From Catellatospora tritici (GTDB taxonomy: Bacteria > Actinomycetota > Actinomycetes > Mycobacteriales > Micromonosporaceae): 64,000 bases of DNA. A program made the translations under genes and the position numbers. The DNA lies in NCBI RefSeq assembly GCF_019083965.1, contig NZ_JAHRCY010000016.1, forward strand, positions 124,001 through 188,000. Direction: 5' to 3'. Of this stretch, positions 18,746 to 26,394 are shown piece after piece (position 1 is the first letter of the stretch; each line of letters opens with the position of its first letter). The notes under the pieces were generated by a model, which saw only the letters and a list, made by a program, of their open reading frames with translations, was not told the origin of the DNA and made no database searches.

Positions 18746-20122
18746 TCAGAGCTGGTCGGTGGCCGCGTCGAGTGGCAGCGTCATGCGGAACTCGTTGCCG
18801 CCGCCGGGCCGCGAGGTGACGATGACGGTGCCGTTGTGAGCGGCGGCTGCCTGCTGGACGATGGCCAGGCCGAGGCCCGAACCGGCGACCGCGCGGGAGG
18901 CGTCGAGGCGGTGGAACCGTTGGAAGACGCGTTCGCGCTGGTCGGCCGGAATGGTGGGGTTGCGGTCGAGCACGCTGAGGCATGCCGTGGGGACCGGTTC
19001 GGTGACGGTGGTGAGCCGCAGTTCGACCGTCTGGTCGTCGCGGCCGAACTTGGCCGCGTTGTCGAGCAGGTTGACCAGGGCACGTTGCAGGATGGTGGGA
19101 CGGGCCAGAGCGGTGATGGGCTTGCCCGCGTGGAGCAGGAATCTGGTCTGGGGGAAGTGCGCTTCGGCGAGCCCGATGGCTGAGGCGGCCAGTTCGTTGA
19201 GTTCGACAGCGGTCATGGGTTCGTCGGCGGTGCGGGAGCGGGCCAGGTCGACGAGGTTGGCGACAAGGGCGGCGAGTTCGACGCTCTGCAGTTCCAGGTC
19301 CTCGAGCAACGCGGCGCGGTCGGCTTCGTCGAGTCGGTTGCCGTCGCGGATGAGGACTTCGACGTTGGTGCGCATGCTGGCCATCGGGGTGCGCAGTTCG
19401 TGGGCGGCGTCTTCAATGAGGTCGCGTTGCTGCTGTCGGGCGTCGGCCAGCCGGGTGAGCACGTGGTTGAACGCGTGTCCGAGCTGGGCGATCTCGTCGT
19501 GGCCTTCGGCGGGCAGGGGGTTGCTGAGGTCGCGGGTCTCGGCGATGCGGGTGGCGGCGGCGGTGAGTTGGCCGACCGGCCGTAGCCCGGCGCGGGCGAC
19601 GAAACGTCCGGCGAACGCCGCAGCCGCCGCCGCCGCGATGACCAGCGCGGCGATGAGGGTACCGAATCGGGCGATGGTGGCGTCGGCGCTGGTCAATGAA
19701 CGGGCCAGCTGGATCGTCTGTCCGTGTGGGCTGCGGAAGGTCAGCACCCGGAATCGGCCCTCGTCGGTGGCGGCGGTGTAGGCGGCCTGGGTGCGGGTGC
19801 CGGTGGCGACGGCATCGTCGGCGGCGGTCCAGGGCAGGGCGGTGGTGCCGCGAGGCACAGTGATGGTCGCGGTGGGGAAGCGAATCTGCATCCGCAGGTC
19901 TTGCTGGGCGTCCAGCGGGCTCGGCGGAATGTCGGCGGCGGCGGCTGGGGTCAGGTCGCTGAGCGGTCCGTGCGAGATGGCCCGCAGTTCCCGGTCGGCT
20001 TGGGAGATGAGGGTCTGGTGGAGGGCGAGCAGCGCCAGGACGCCGACGGCGACAGCGACGGCGGTGACGGCCGCGGCGGCGATGAGGGTCAGCCGGTTGC
20101 TGAGGGAGGGGCGGCCGGTCAC
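18746..20122 (-). CDS. Sensor histidine kinase (MprB-like)
   Basis: A 458-residue membrane sensor. It has an N-terminal membrane helix (about 10-35), an extracytoplasmic loop of about 120 residues, and a second helix (TLIAALVIAAAAAAAFAG). HAMP follows, then the dimerisation/phosphoacceptor helix with EDAAHELRTP, and the HATPase domain with N-box LLDNAAKFG, G1 (VLDRNPTIP, degenerate) and G2 (GSGLGLAIV). The GTG at 20122 overlaps the response-regulator stop (GTGA), giving translational coupling; a second GTG two codons upstream is possible. It autophosphorylates and passes phosphate to the regulator at 20119-20820. The divergent polyphosphate/CotH cluster is the likely target by proximity. Confidence 0.92.
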   Translation of the reverse strand: MTGRPSLSNRLTLIAAAAVTAVAVAVGVLALLALHQTLISQADRELRAISHGPLSDLTPAAAADIPPSPLDAQQDLRMQIRFPTATITVPRGTTALPWTAADDAVATGTRTQAAYTAATDEGRFRVLTFRSPHGQTIQLARSLTSADATIARFGTLIAALVIAAAAAAAFAGRFVARAGLRPVGQLTAAATRIAETRDLSNPLPAEGHDEIAQLGHAFNHVLTRLADARQQQRDLIEDAAHELRTPMASMRTNVEVLIRDGNRLDEADRAALLEDLELQSVELAALVANLVDLARSRTADEPMTAVELNELAASAIGLAEAHFPQTRFLLHAGKPITALARPTILQRALVNLLDNAAKFGRDDQTVELRLTTVTEPVPTACLSVLDRNPTIPADQRERVFQRFHRLDASRAVAGSGLGLAIVQQAAAAHNGTVIVTSRPGGGNEFRMTLPLDAATDQL

Positions 20123-20820
20123 GGGCACTGCTCGTCTGGCCGTAGCACGAAGCCGACGCCACGGACGGTGTGCAGCAGCCGGGGCCGTCCGTCGGCTTCG
20201 AGTTTGCGGCGCAGGTAGCCGATGTACACATCGAGGCTGTTGGACGACTGGTTCAGGTCGAAGCCCCAGACGTGTTCGAACAGCTGGGTCCGGGTCAGGA
20301 CGCGGTCTTTGTGTTCGAGCAGGGTCTGCAGCAGGTTGAACTCGGTACGGGTCAGTTCGATCAGAGTTCCGCCGCGGCGGACCTGCCTGGTCCGGCGGTT
20401 GAGGGTGAGGTCGCCGACACGCAGGACGTCGTCGATGTCGGTAAGCGGTCCGGTGCGCCGCAGCAGTGCTCGTACCCGGGCGAGCAGTTCCTGCAGCGCG
20501 AAGGGCTTGACGAGATAGTCGTCGGCGCCGGCGTCCAGGCCGGCGACGCGGTCGGCGACGGCGTCGCGTGCGGTGAGCATGAGCACGGGGGTGTGGTCGG
20601 CGGCGGCGCGCAGTCTGCGGCAGGTGTCCAGGCCGTTTAGGCCGGGCATCATGACGTCCAGCAGGAGCAGGTCGGGGCGCAGCTCCATGACTTTGATCAG
20701 TGCCTCCGTGCCGTCGGCGGCGAGGTGGACCTGGTAGCCCTCCAGGCGCAGCGCGCGGTCCAGGGACTTGCGCACGGACGGGTCGTCGTCGGCGACCAGG
20801 AGCTGGCTACCGGTTGTCAT
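20119..20820 (-). CDS. OmpR-family response regulator (MprA-like)
   Basis: A 233-residue regulator. The receiver domain has acidic pocket VADDD, phosphoacceptor Asp55 in LLLLDVMMPG and Lys in YLVKPF. The C-terminal winged helix is of OmpR/PhoB type (LTRTEFNLLQTLLEH, SSNSLDVYIGYLRRKLEADG, TVRGVGFVL). ATG 20818-20820 gives normal family length; the open frame extends far upstream but without domain sequence. It is co-transcribed with the overlapping kinase gene and divergent from the VTC-like gene at 21043, with about 220 bases of shared regulatory DNA between. Confidence 0.94.
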   Translation of the reverse strand: MTTGSQLLVADDDPSVRKSLDRALRLEGYQVHLAADGTEALIKVMELRPDLLLLDVMMPGLNGLDTCRRLRAAADHTPVLMLTARDAVADRVAGLDAGADDYLVKPFALQELLARVRALLRRTGPLTDIDDVLRVGDLTLNRRTRQVRRGGTLIELTRTEFNLLQTLLEHKDRVLTRTQLFEHVWGFDLNQSSNSLDVYIGYLRRKLEADGRPRLLHTVRGVGFVLRPDEQCP

Positions 20821-21042
20821 GGCACCACGATAGGGATCGGGTCCGGTTGACCTGCTATTTCTAATCCAATTCTTAAAGACGGCGTACCGCTTGCCGACGC
20901 GTTTATGCCATTTCCGGGAGAAGCGCCCTGTTCTTAGTCGCTTCTTAATGTTTCCCGGCGGACCTTCGAGTTTCGCTCTACACGCTAGGTCGCGTTCACT
21001 CGCCAGACACCCCCGGTTCAGTCGCCGTTCACCTTCGGTGCG

Positions 21043-22026
21043 ATGGCGGCTGCCTGGGCCGAGAGAAATGGTACCCGCATGCGACTGCGTCCGCGTTCCA
21101 CGCCGACCGGGCCCGACAAGGGCGGTGGGCCGGCCAGGCAGGCGTCCGCGACGACGGCCGACGACCGCGGCGGCCATGCGCTGCGCGCGCCGAGCCCGCT
21201 GCACGCCTTCAACCGCTACGAGATCAAGTACCTGGTGCACGCCTCGCAGTTGCCGGCGATCCGTGACGAGTTGCGGGCCCGCCTGGACTTCGACAGCTAC
21301 TGCCCCGAGGACGGCTACGGCGTGTGGAGCGTCTACTACGACACCCGCCTGCTGCGCTTCTACTGGGAGAAGGTCGAAGGGTTGCGGTTTCGGCGCAAGC
21401 TGCGCGTACGCCACTACGGCGACCGCTTCACGATCGACGACGACACCATCGTGTACGTCGAGATCAAGCAACGGGTCAACCGGGTCACGCAGAAACGCAG
21501 GGTCGGCATGCCGTACGCCGACGCCCGCCTGCTGTGCGACGGCCGGCAGATGATCCGGCACGAACCCGGCCAGACCGCCTTCGTCCAGGAGGTCCTCGGC
21601 CTGGTCCAGGGCCTGGACCTGCGGCCGGTGGCGATGACCGGCTACCAGCGCGAGGCCTACGTCGGCCGCGACTCCGACCTCGGCCTGCGAGTCACCCTCG
21701 ACCATCGGGTGCGCGGCCGTGACCGCGAATTCGACCTCGGCTCCGGTGCGCAGAACCGGCTGATCGTTCCGGCGTCGATGTCGGTGCTGGAGATCAAGGT
21801 CAACGACCGCGCCCCGTACTGGCTGACCGACCTCGCCGCCCGCGCCGACCTGTCGGTGGTGCGGGTGTCGAAGTACTGCCAGAGCGTCGAGGCCTTCGGC
21901 CGGGCCCCTCGCTCGATCTTCCACATCCCCGACTACGACCTCGGCGGCTCCGTCGAGCACGACCCCGTTCCGTCCCCCACCACTGACGCCGACGCACCCG
22001 CGCTGGCGCCGAGCATGAAGGCATGA
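21043..22026 (+). CDS. Polyphosphate polymerase (VTC) domain protein
   Basis: A 327-residue protein with a basic, disordered N-terminus (about 1-50) and then a VTC/CYTH-like tunnel domain. Motifs: FNRYEIKYLV (Glu-Lys of the substrate tunnel), YGVWSVYYDT, RRKLRVRHYG, VYVEIKQR, MTGYQREAYVG, LRVTLDHRVRG and SVLEIKVN. These charged residues line the triphosphate tunnel in the family, which makes or binds polyphosphate. It heads a three-gene cluster with DUF4956 and CotH proteins, an arrangement I know from other bacteria. The start could also be ATG 21079, since neither ATG has a strong RBS. Confidence 0.88.
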   Translation: MAAAWAERNGTRMRLRPRSTPTGPDKGGGPARQASATTADDRGGHALRAPSPLHAFNRYEIKYLVHASQLPAIRDELRARLDFDSYCPEDGYGVWSVYYDTRLLRFYWEKVEGLRFRRKLRVRHYGDRFTIDDDTIVYVEIKQRVNRVTQKRRVGMPYADARLLCDGRQMIRHEPGQTAFVQEVLGLVQGLDLRPVAMTGYQREAYVGRDSDLGLRVTLDHRVRGRDREFDLGSGAQNRLIVPASMSVLEIKVNDRAPYWLTDLAARADLSVVRVSKYCQSVEAFGRAPRSIFHIPDYDLGGSVEHDPVPSPTTDADAPALAPSMKA

Positions 22027-22030
22027 CCTG

Positions 22031-22708
22031 ATGAACTTCGATCTGCAAGACCTCACCGGCACGTTCAGCGTCACCGACATCGTCGTGGCGTTGGCGTTGG
22101 CCTTCCTGCTCAGCTCGATCATCGGCTGGGTCTACCGGGCCACCCACCGCAACGTGTCCTACAGCCAGTCCTACGTGCAGACGCTGGTCATCCTCGGCAT
22201 GCTCGTCTCGCTGATCATGCTCGTCGTCGGGTCCAACATCGCCCGCGCGTTCGCGCTGGTCGGCGCCCTGTCGGTGGTGCGGTTCCGCAATGCAATCAAA
22301 GAGACCCGCGACGTCGGGTTCATCTTCCTGGTGATGGGCGTCGGCATGGCCGTCGGCACCCGCTTCTACAGCCTGGGCGTCATCGCCACGGCAGCGATCT
22401 GCCTGGTCATCTTCGTCATGTTCCGGTTCTCCTGGTTCCAGCTGTCGGTGCAGCGCCAGGTGGTCAAGGTCCAGGTACCGGCGGACGGCAATCACACCGC
22501 CACCATCTCCGACGCGCTGATCGCCCACACCACCGAGTTCGAACTCGTCAGCATGGAATCGATCCGCGGCGGCGCCCTCACCGAGCTGATGTACACCGTC
22601 CGGCTCAAGAAGGGCAGCGAGCCCAGCGACCTGATTACCGCCCTCAGCGCGCTCACCTCTGGCCAGCGCGTCACCGTGCTCACCGGGTACGACCAGACGG
22701 ACCTGTGA
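22031..22708 (+). CDS. DUF4956 membrane protein
   Basis: A 225-residue integral membrane protein with about four hydrophobic segments in residues 15-135 (VVALALAFLLSSIIGWVYR, LVILGMLVSLIMLVVG, FIFLVMGVGMAVG, IATAAICLVIFVMF). The conserved cytosolic loop SVVRFRNAIKETRD lies between helices 2 and 3. A soluble C-terminal ferredoxin-like domain of about 80 residues follows. It lies 4 bases after the VTC-like gene and its stop overlaps the next start (TGATG). The function is unknown; constant linkage to VTC and CotH proteins suggests a membrane partner of a phosphate-transfer complex. Confidence 0.9.
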   Translation: MNFDLQDLTGTFSVTDIVVALALAFLLSSIIGWVYRATHRNVSYSQSYVQTLVILGMLVSLIMLVVGSNIARAFALVGALSVVRFRNAIKETRDVGFIFLVMGVGMAVGTRFYSLGVIATAAICLVIFVMFRFSWFQLSVQRQVVKVQVPADGNHTATISDALIAHTTEFELVSMESIRGGALTELMYTVRLKKGSEPSDLITALSALTSGQRVTVLTGYDQTDL

Positions 22709-24387
22709 TGACCACCGAACCCGTCCCCGCCTCGCGCGCACCGGCGGCCCGCCTCAAACACCGCATCCCGGTGCGGGTGCGCCACTACTGGAAACTGTTG
22801 GCCACTTGCGTGGCCGCCGTCGCGGCCCTGGTCGTGCTCGCGGGCAACACCCGGATCAGCCCGATCGTCACCAGCCCGGCCGCGGCCAAGCACGACGAGG
22901 TGGTCACCGACGTCGAAGGCACCGTGGACCTGTTCGATTCCTCGGTCGCCCACACGGTCACGCTCACCTACGGCCAGGCCGACTACCAGCGCATGTTCGA
23001 CGAGTACATGGAGACCGGCGAGAAGGAGTACGTGCGTGTCGACGCGACCATCGACGGCACCCTGATTCGTGATGTCGGCATCCGGCTCAAGGGCAACTCC
23101 ACCCTGTCCGGTGTCACCCACAACGGGCGGACTCGGTCGCTGTTCGAGGGCCGTGGCGGCGGCCCCGGCGGCGGCCGTCCCAACCGGCCGGAAGGCGAGT
23201 TCCCCGAGGGGGGATTCCCTGGCATGCCCGAAGGCGGGATGCCCGGCATGGGCGCAGACGGCCAGAACCCGCCGACCACCGGCGGCGACGGGCAGGGTTT
23301 GCCCGGCGGGATGATGGGCGGCGGGCCCGGCGGGTTCGGCGCCGCCAGCCTGGACAGCTCGCGGCCGGAGGAGTTGCCGTGGCTGATGAGCTTCGACGAG
23401 TTCTCCGACGGCCGCCGCTATCAGGGCCACAGCGAGGTCGCGGTGCGCGTGTCCGGCATGGGCGGCGGCAGCACCGTACTCAACGAAGCCGTCTCACTGG
23501 CGGTGATGGACGCGGCCGGGCAGCCCGCGCAGGGCTACGCCTATGCGGCGTTCCAGGTCAACGGGCGCCCGGTCAAGGCCCGGCTGCTGGTGGAGCACCC
23601 CGACGAGAACTTCGCCGACAGCCTCGGCAACGGTGTGCTCTACAAGTCGCTGGCCACCAGCCAGTTCACGTACAAGGGCGAGGATCCGACCGACTACGAG
23701 GACGACTTCAAGCAGATCAACAACAAGGGCAGCTATGACCTGAAGCCGGTCATCGATCTCGTGAAATGGGCCAATGAGGCTTCCGACGCCGAGTTCGACG
23801 CTCATCTTGCCGACTACGTCGATGTCGACTCGTTCGCCCAGTACACGGCTCTCCAGAACCTGCTGCTGAACTTCGACGACATGTCCGGACCGGGCAAGAA
23901 CTACTACCTGTGGTACGACATCGACAGCAAGAAGTTCAAGGTCATCAGCTGGGACCACAACCTGACCTTCAGCGGCAGCGCCACCGCCGGACCGCACGAC
24001 TCCACCTCCATGGGTGGCGCGGGCGGCTTCCCGGGCGGCGGTGATTTCCAGCCGCCGGAGGGCATGCAGCTACCGGAGGGGTTCACCCCGCCCGCCGGGG
24101 CTGGACCCGGCGGCGGTGGGTTCGGCGGCCTGGGCGGCAACAAGCTCAAGGAGCGGTTCCTGGCCTCGGAGGCGTTCAAGAAGGCGTACGAGGACGCCTA
24201 CCGCGATCTCCACCGCAAGATCTACGCCGACAAGGCAGCCGAGAAGGTGCTGGACACCATCAGCGCCACCCTGAACACCGTCTCGGGAATCGACGCCGCA
24301 GGCGCCAAGGCCGACATCGACAAGCTGAGGACTCTGCTCCAGCAGCGTGCCGCGTCGCTGGCGAAGGACAAGGTCATAACCGGCTGA
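22708..24387 (+). CDS. CotH kinase family protein
   Basis: A 559-residue protein with one N-terminal membrane anchor (HYWKLLATCVAAVAALVVLA), so most of it is outside the cytoplasm. CotH features: DVGIRLKGNS and LPWLMSFDEF early, then the protein-kinase-like core with VLYKSLATSQFTYKG, QNLLLNFDDMSGPGKNYYLW and the metal-binding ISWDHNLTFSG. Two Gly/Pro-rich insertions (about residues 148-215 and 435-480) are unusual loops. CotH proteins phosphorylate Ser residues in spore coat and related proteins. It starts inside the DUF4956 stop codon, so is translationally coupled, and ends at a strong terminator hairpin. Confidence 0.9.
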   Translation: MTTEPVPASRAPAARLKHRIPVRVRHYWKLLATCVAAVAALVVLAGNTRISPIVTSPAAAKHDEVVTDVEGTVDLFDSSVAHTVTLTYGQADYQRMFDEYMETGEKEYVRVDATIDGTLIRDVGIRLKGNSTLSGVTHNGRTRSLFEGRGGGPGGGRPNRPEGEFPEGGFPGMPEGGMPGMGADGQNPPTTGGDGQGLPGGMMGGGPGGFGAASLDSSRPEELPWLMSFDEFSDGRRYQGHSEVAVRVSGMGGGSTVLNEAVSLAVMDAAGQPAQGYAYAAFQVNGRPVKARLLVEHPDENFADSLGNGVLYKSLATSQFTYKGEDPTDYEDDFKQINNKGSYDLKPVIDLVKWANEASDAEFDAHLADYVDVDSFAQYTALQNLLLNFDDMSGPGKNYYLWYDIDSKKFKVISWDHNLTFSGSATAGPHDSTSMGGAGGFPGGGDFQPPEGMQLPEGFTPPAGAGPGGGGFGGLGGNKLKERFLASEAFKKAYEDAYRDLHRKIYADKAAEKVLDTISATLNTVSGIDAAGAKADIDKLRTLLQQRAASLAKDKVITG

Positions 24388-24400
24388 CCGGCCGTAGACG

Positions 24401-24433
24401 GCTGGGGCGCCCGCAGACCGCGGGCGCCCCAGC
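24401..24433 (+). terminator. Strong terminator hairpin after the CotH gene
   Basis: A 14-bp perfect GC-rich stem (left 24401-24414, right 24420-24433) with a 5-base loop, 14 bases after the stop. Best terminator candidate in the window. Confidence 0.8.
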
Positions 24434-24790
24434 TCTGCTACGCGGCGCCGGTCGACGACGGCGCCACTGAAACGGCCGCAGGCCCCTGCGGCTGCGCGTC
24501 GACAGGGAGTGTTGTGAAGAGGTAGTAGCTGCGATCGTCCGTGGCCCGCGAAGGGGGCTGTTCGAGTTCCGGCTGGACATGGGCCGCAGCCGCGAGGCGA
24601 GCTGGTACACGCCAAGCGGAAAGGCTTCACGACGTATCATGAGGCGCTGGGGGAGTACCGGCGACTGTGCGCCTCGCGCGAGGCCGGCCGGACTGAGGCG
24701 CGATTGACAGGCATGGTGCGTGCGCAAAGCGCTGCTCGAGGAAGGCGGCATCGTCCTGAGCGCCCGCATGCCACGGCTGACCGACAGGCT
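24434..24790. other. Degenerate DNA between the CotH terminator and the integrase fragment
   Basis: No intact gene. A frame around 24590-24720 (reading QAERLHD/HAKRKGF..YHEALGEYR in different frames) may be the upstream, more decayed part of the integrase fragment that follows; too weak to assign. Confidence 0.3.
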
Positions 24791-24791
24791 C

Positions 24792-25020
24792 CGCCCCGAA
24801 TGGACCCTTGAGGAGACGAACACCTTCCTTACACACGTACACAGCGACCGCTTGTACGCTTTGTGGCGGCTGCTGCTGGTGACGGGGTTGCACCGCGGCG
24901 AACTGGCCGGATTGAAATGGGAGGACTTCGACCCGGCGACCGGGACGGTACGTGTCGTGCGTCAGCGGGTGGTCGAAGGCGACCACAGCATGGTCCGGGA
25001 GAAGCGGCCGAAGTCACCGA
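24792..25020 (+). pseudogene. Tyrosine integrase catalytic-domain fragment
   Basis: Encodes the first part of a tyrosine recombinase catalytic domain: YALWRLLLVTGLHRGELAGL with the first catalytic Arg (RGE), KWEDFDPATGTVRVVRQRVV, and VREKRPKSPN. The sequence then drifts into unrelated reading; the HxxR box and Tyr are missing. Very similar segments recur at 60633-60900 and, for the final part, at 29942. Dead fragment. Confidence 0.65.
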
Positions 25021-25550
25021 ACGATCATGCTCGACAAGTTTCTTTGCACGCCCTCACGGGTCAAAGTTTCAGCAGGTCACCCTGCCTTTCCCAAGCATGA
25101 CACAGAGGGTGCGCGCTGTCCCTGGTCAGCAAGGCCCATCAACCGACCTTCGGGCGGTCGGGACCGGCGTTGCTGGGCCAGGACGACCTGGGCATGGGCG
25201 TCGGGCAGATTACCCCTGCCGAGCAGCCGTATGCCCATGCCCAGCGCCACTGGCTCCGGCGACCATGTGGCGCTTCTGGCAGGCCGGCCCGGGTGCGGTT
25301 TTCCGGCAACGTCCGGATCAGGTTTATCCCGTCCGTGACGGGTAATATGAGAATTTGGTTCGTATTTGGCTTGGTCGCGCCGTCGGCATGACGGTGAGGG
25401 CTTAACAGGCAGTTGGTGCTGACGGCCCCTTACGCGTTGAGGCCTGCCCGACCTCGATTCCAGAACTTTAGGAGTTTGCCCGTACTGCCGGGTGACGATG
25501 TTGGCACCCCGTATTGTCTGGCACGCGTCCACGGCTGACTGGTGATCAGC
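25021..25550. other. Intergenic region before the DnaK/ClpB chimera
   Basis: About 530 bases without a recognisable gene. This should correspond to the DnaK promoter region, but I found no HspR-type inverted repeat (CTTGAGT-N7-ACTCAAG) or CIRCE element. Local AT-richer DNA near 25340-25380 could be promoter. Confidence 0.4.
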
Positions 25551-25883
25551 ATGGCAAAAGCAGTAGGTATAGATCTCGGTATGATCGTGGACCTGCAGTT
25601 CGACGAACTGCGCCAGCGGCTGGCCGAACGGCGCATCACCCTGCAGGTCAGCGCCCGCAAGGTCATCGCCGAGCAAGGCTACGACCCCGTCTACGGCGCG
25701 CGGCCGCTGCGCCGCTACATCGCCCGCGAGGTCGAGACCCGCATCGCCCGCGCCATCATCGCCGGCGACCTGGGCGAAGAAGCCGTCATCGGGGTCGACG
25801 CGCAGAACGGCGAACTCATGGTCACGTTCCAGAGAACGCCGGCCCGCGAGATGGCGCACTCTGGCGCCGGACCGGAGGCGTGA
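25551..25883 (+). pseudogene. DnaK-start / ClpB-end chimeric remnant
   Basis: A 110-residue in-frame ORF made of two genes. Residues 1-10 (MAKAVGIDLG) are the invariant DnaK N-terminus. From about residue 11 onward the sequence is the C-terminal D2 small domain of ClpB: IVDLQFDELRQRLAERRITL, then YDPVYGARPLRRYIAREVE and RAIIAGDL. Both ATPases are otherwise absent. In many actinomycetes a dnaK-grpE-dnaJ-clpB set precedes thioredoxin and a thioredoxin-reductase-like gene, exactly what follows here. The simplest reading is one deletion removing about 6-8 kb and joining codon 10 of dnaK to the end of clpB. Unlikely to be a working chaperone. Confidence 0.75.
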
Positions 25884-26345
25884 TGAACACAGGCAGCGCA
25901 GGCCACCGGGGCCGAGGTCATCGCCTGCCTGCACTGCGGCAGGCGCAACCGGGTACAAGCTGCCGCAGCGGGGGTGCCCCGCTGCGGCAACTGCCACCAG
26001 GCTCTGCCCTGGGTCACCCAGGCGAGCGACGCCGACTTCCAGGCCGTCGTGGCCCAGTCGACGCTGCCCGTGCTGGCCGACCTGTGGGCGCCTTGGTGCG
26101 GCCCGTGCCGGGTGGTGGCTCCCGGCGTGGAGCAGGCCGCGCGGACCTTCGCGGGACGACTGAAAGCCGTCAAGATCAACGTTGATGAGTCGCCGCAGAC
26201 GGCGGCCTGCTACCAGGCCCAGCCCATCCCGCTACTGCTGCTGCTCGACCACGGGCAGGTGCGGTCCCGCCAGGTCGGCGCCGCCCCGCCCGACGCGCTG
26301 CTGCGCTGGGTCGAACAGGTGCTGGCCCAGCCTCCCGCCGACTGA
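25883..26345 (+). CDS. Thioredoxin with N-terminal zinc ribbon (Trx2-like), frameshifted 5' end
   Basis: The thioredoxin fold is intact with active site WCGPC (in LADLWAPWCGPCRVVAP) and cis-Pro region QPIPLLLLL. Before it lie two CxxC pairs (CLHC and CGNC) forming the zinc ribbon of thioredoxin-2 proteins. The ATG at 25883 overlaps the preceding stop (TGATG), but its frame differs by one base from the ribbon frame. One extra base near 25900 would explain it. Without that correction, translation could start at GTG 25974 (123 residues), losing the first zinc-ribbon pair. It reduces disulfides in the cytoplasm, probably with the protein encoded 50 bases downstream. Confidence 0.8.
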
Positions 26346-26394
26346 ACCCAGGTATGCCACGCGGCTTGCATCACCGTCAGAGAAGGTGACCAGA

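Noticed and set aside
20821..22122. Long upstream extension of the response-regulator frame on the minus strand
   Set aside because: It only mirrors the VTC-like gene and leader; family length is met from the ATG at 20820.
23140..23345. Gly/Pro-rich repetitive DNA as a separate element
   Set aside because: In-frame low-complexity insert inside the CotH protein.
25021..25550. HspR (HAIR) or CIRCE element before the DnaK start
   Set aside because: Searched by eye; no matching inverted repeat found.
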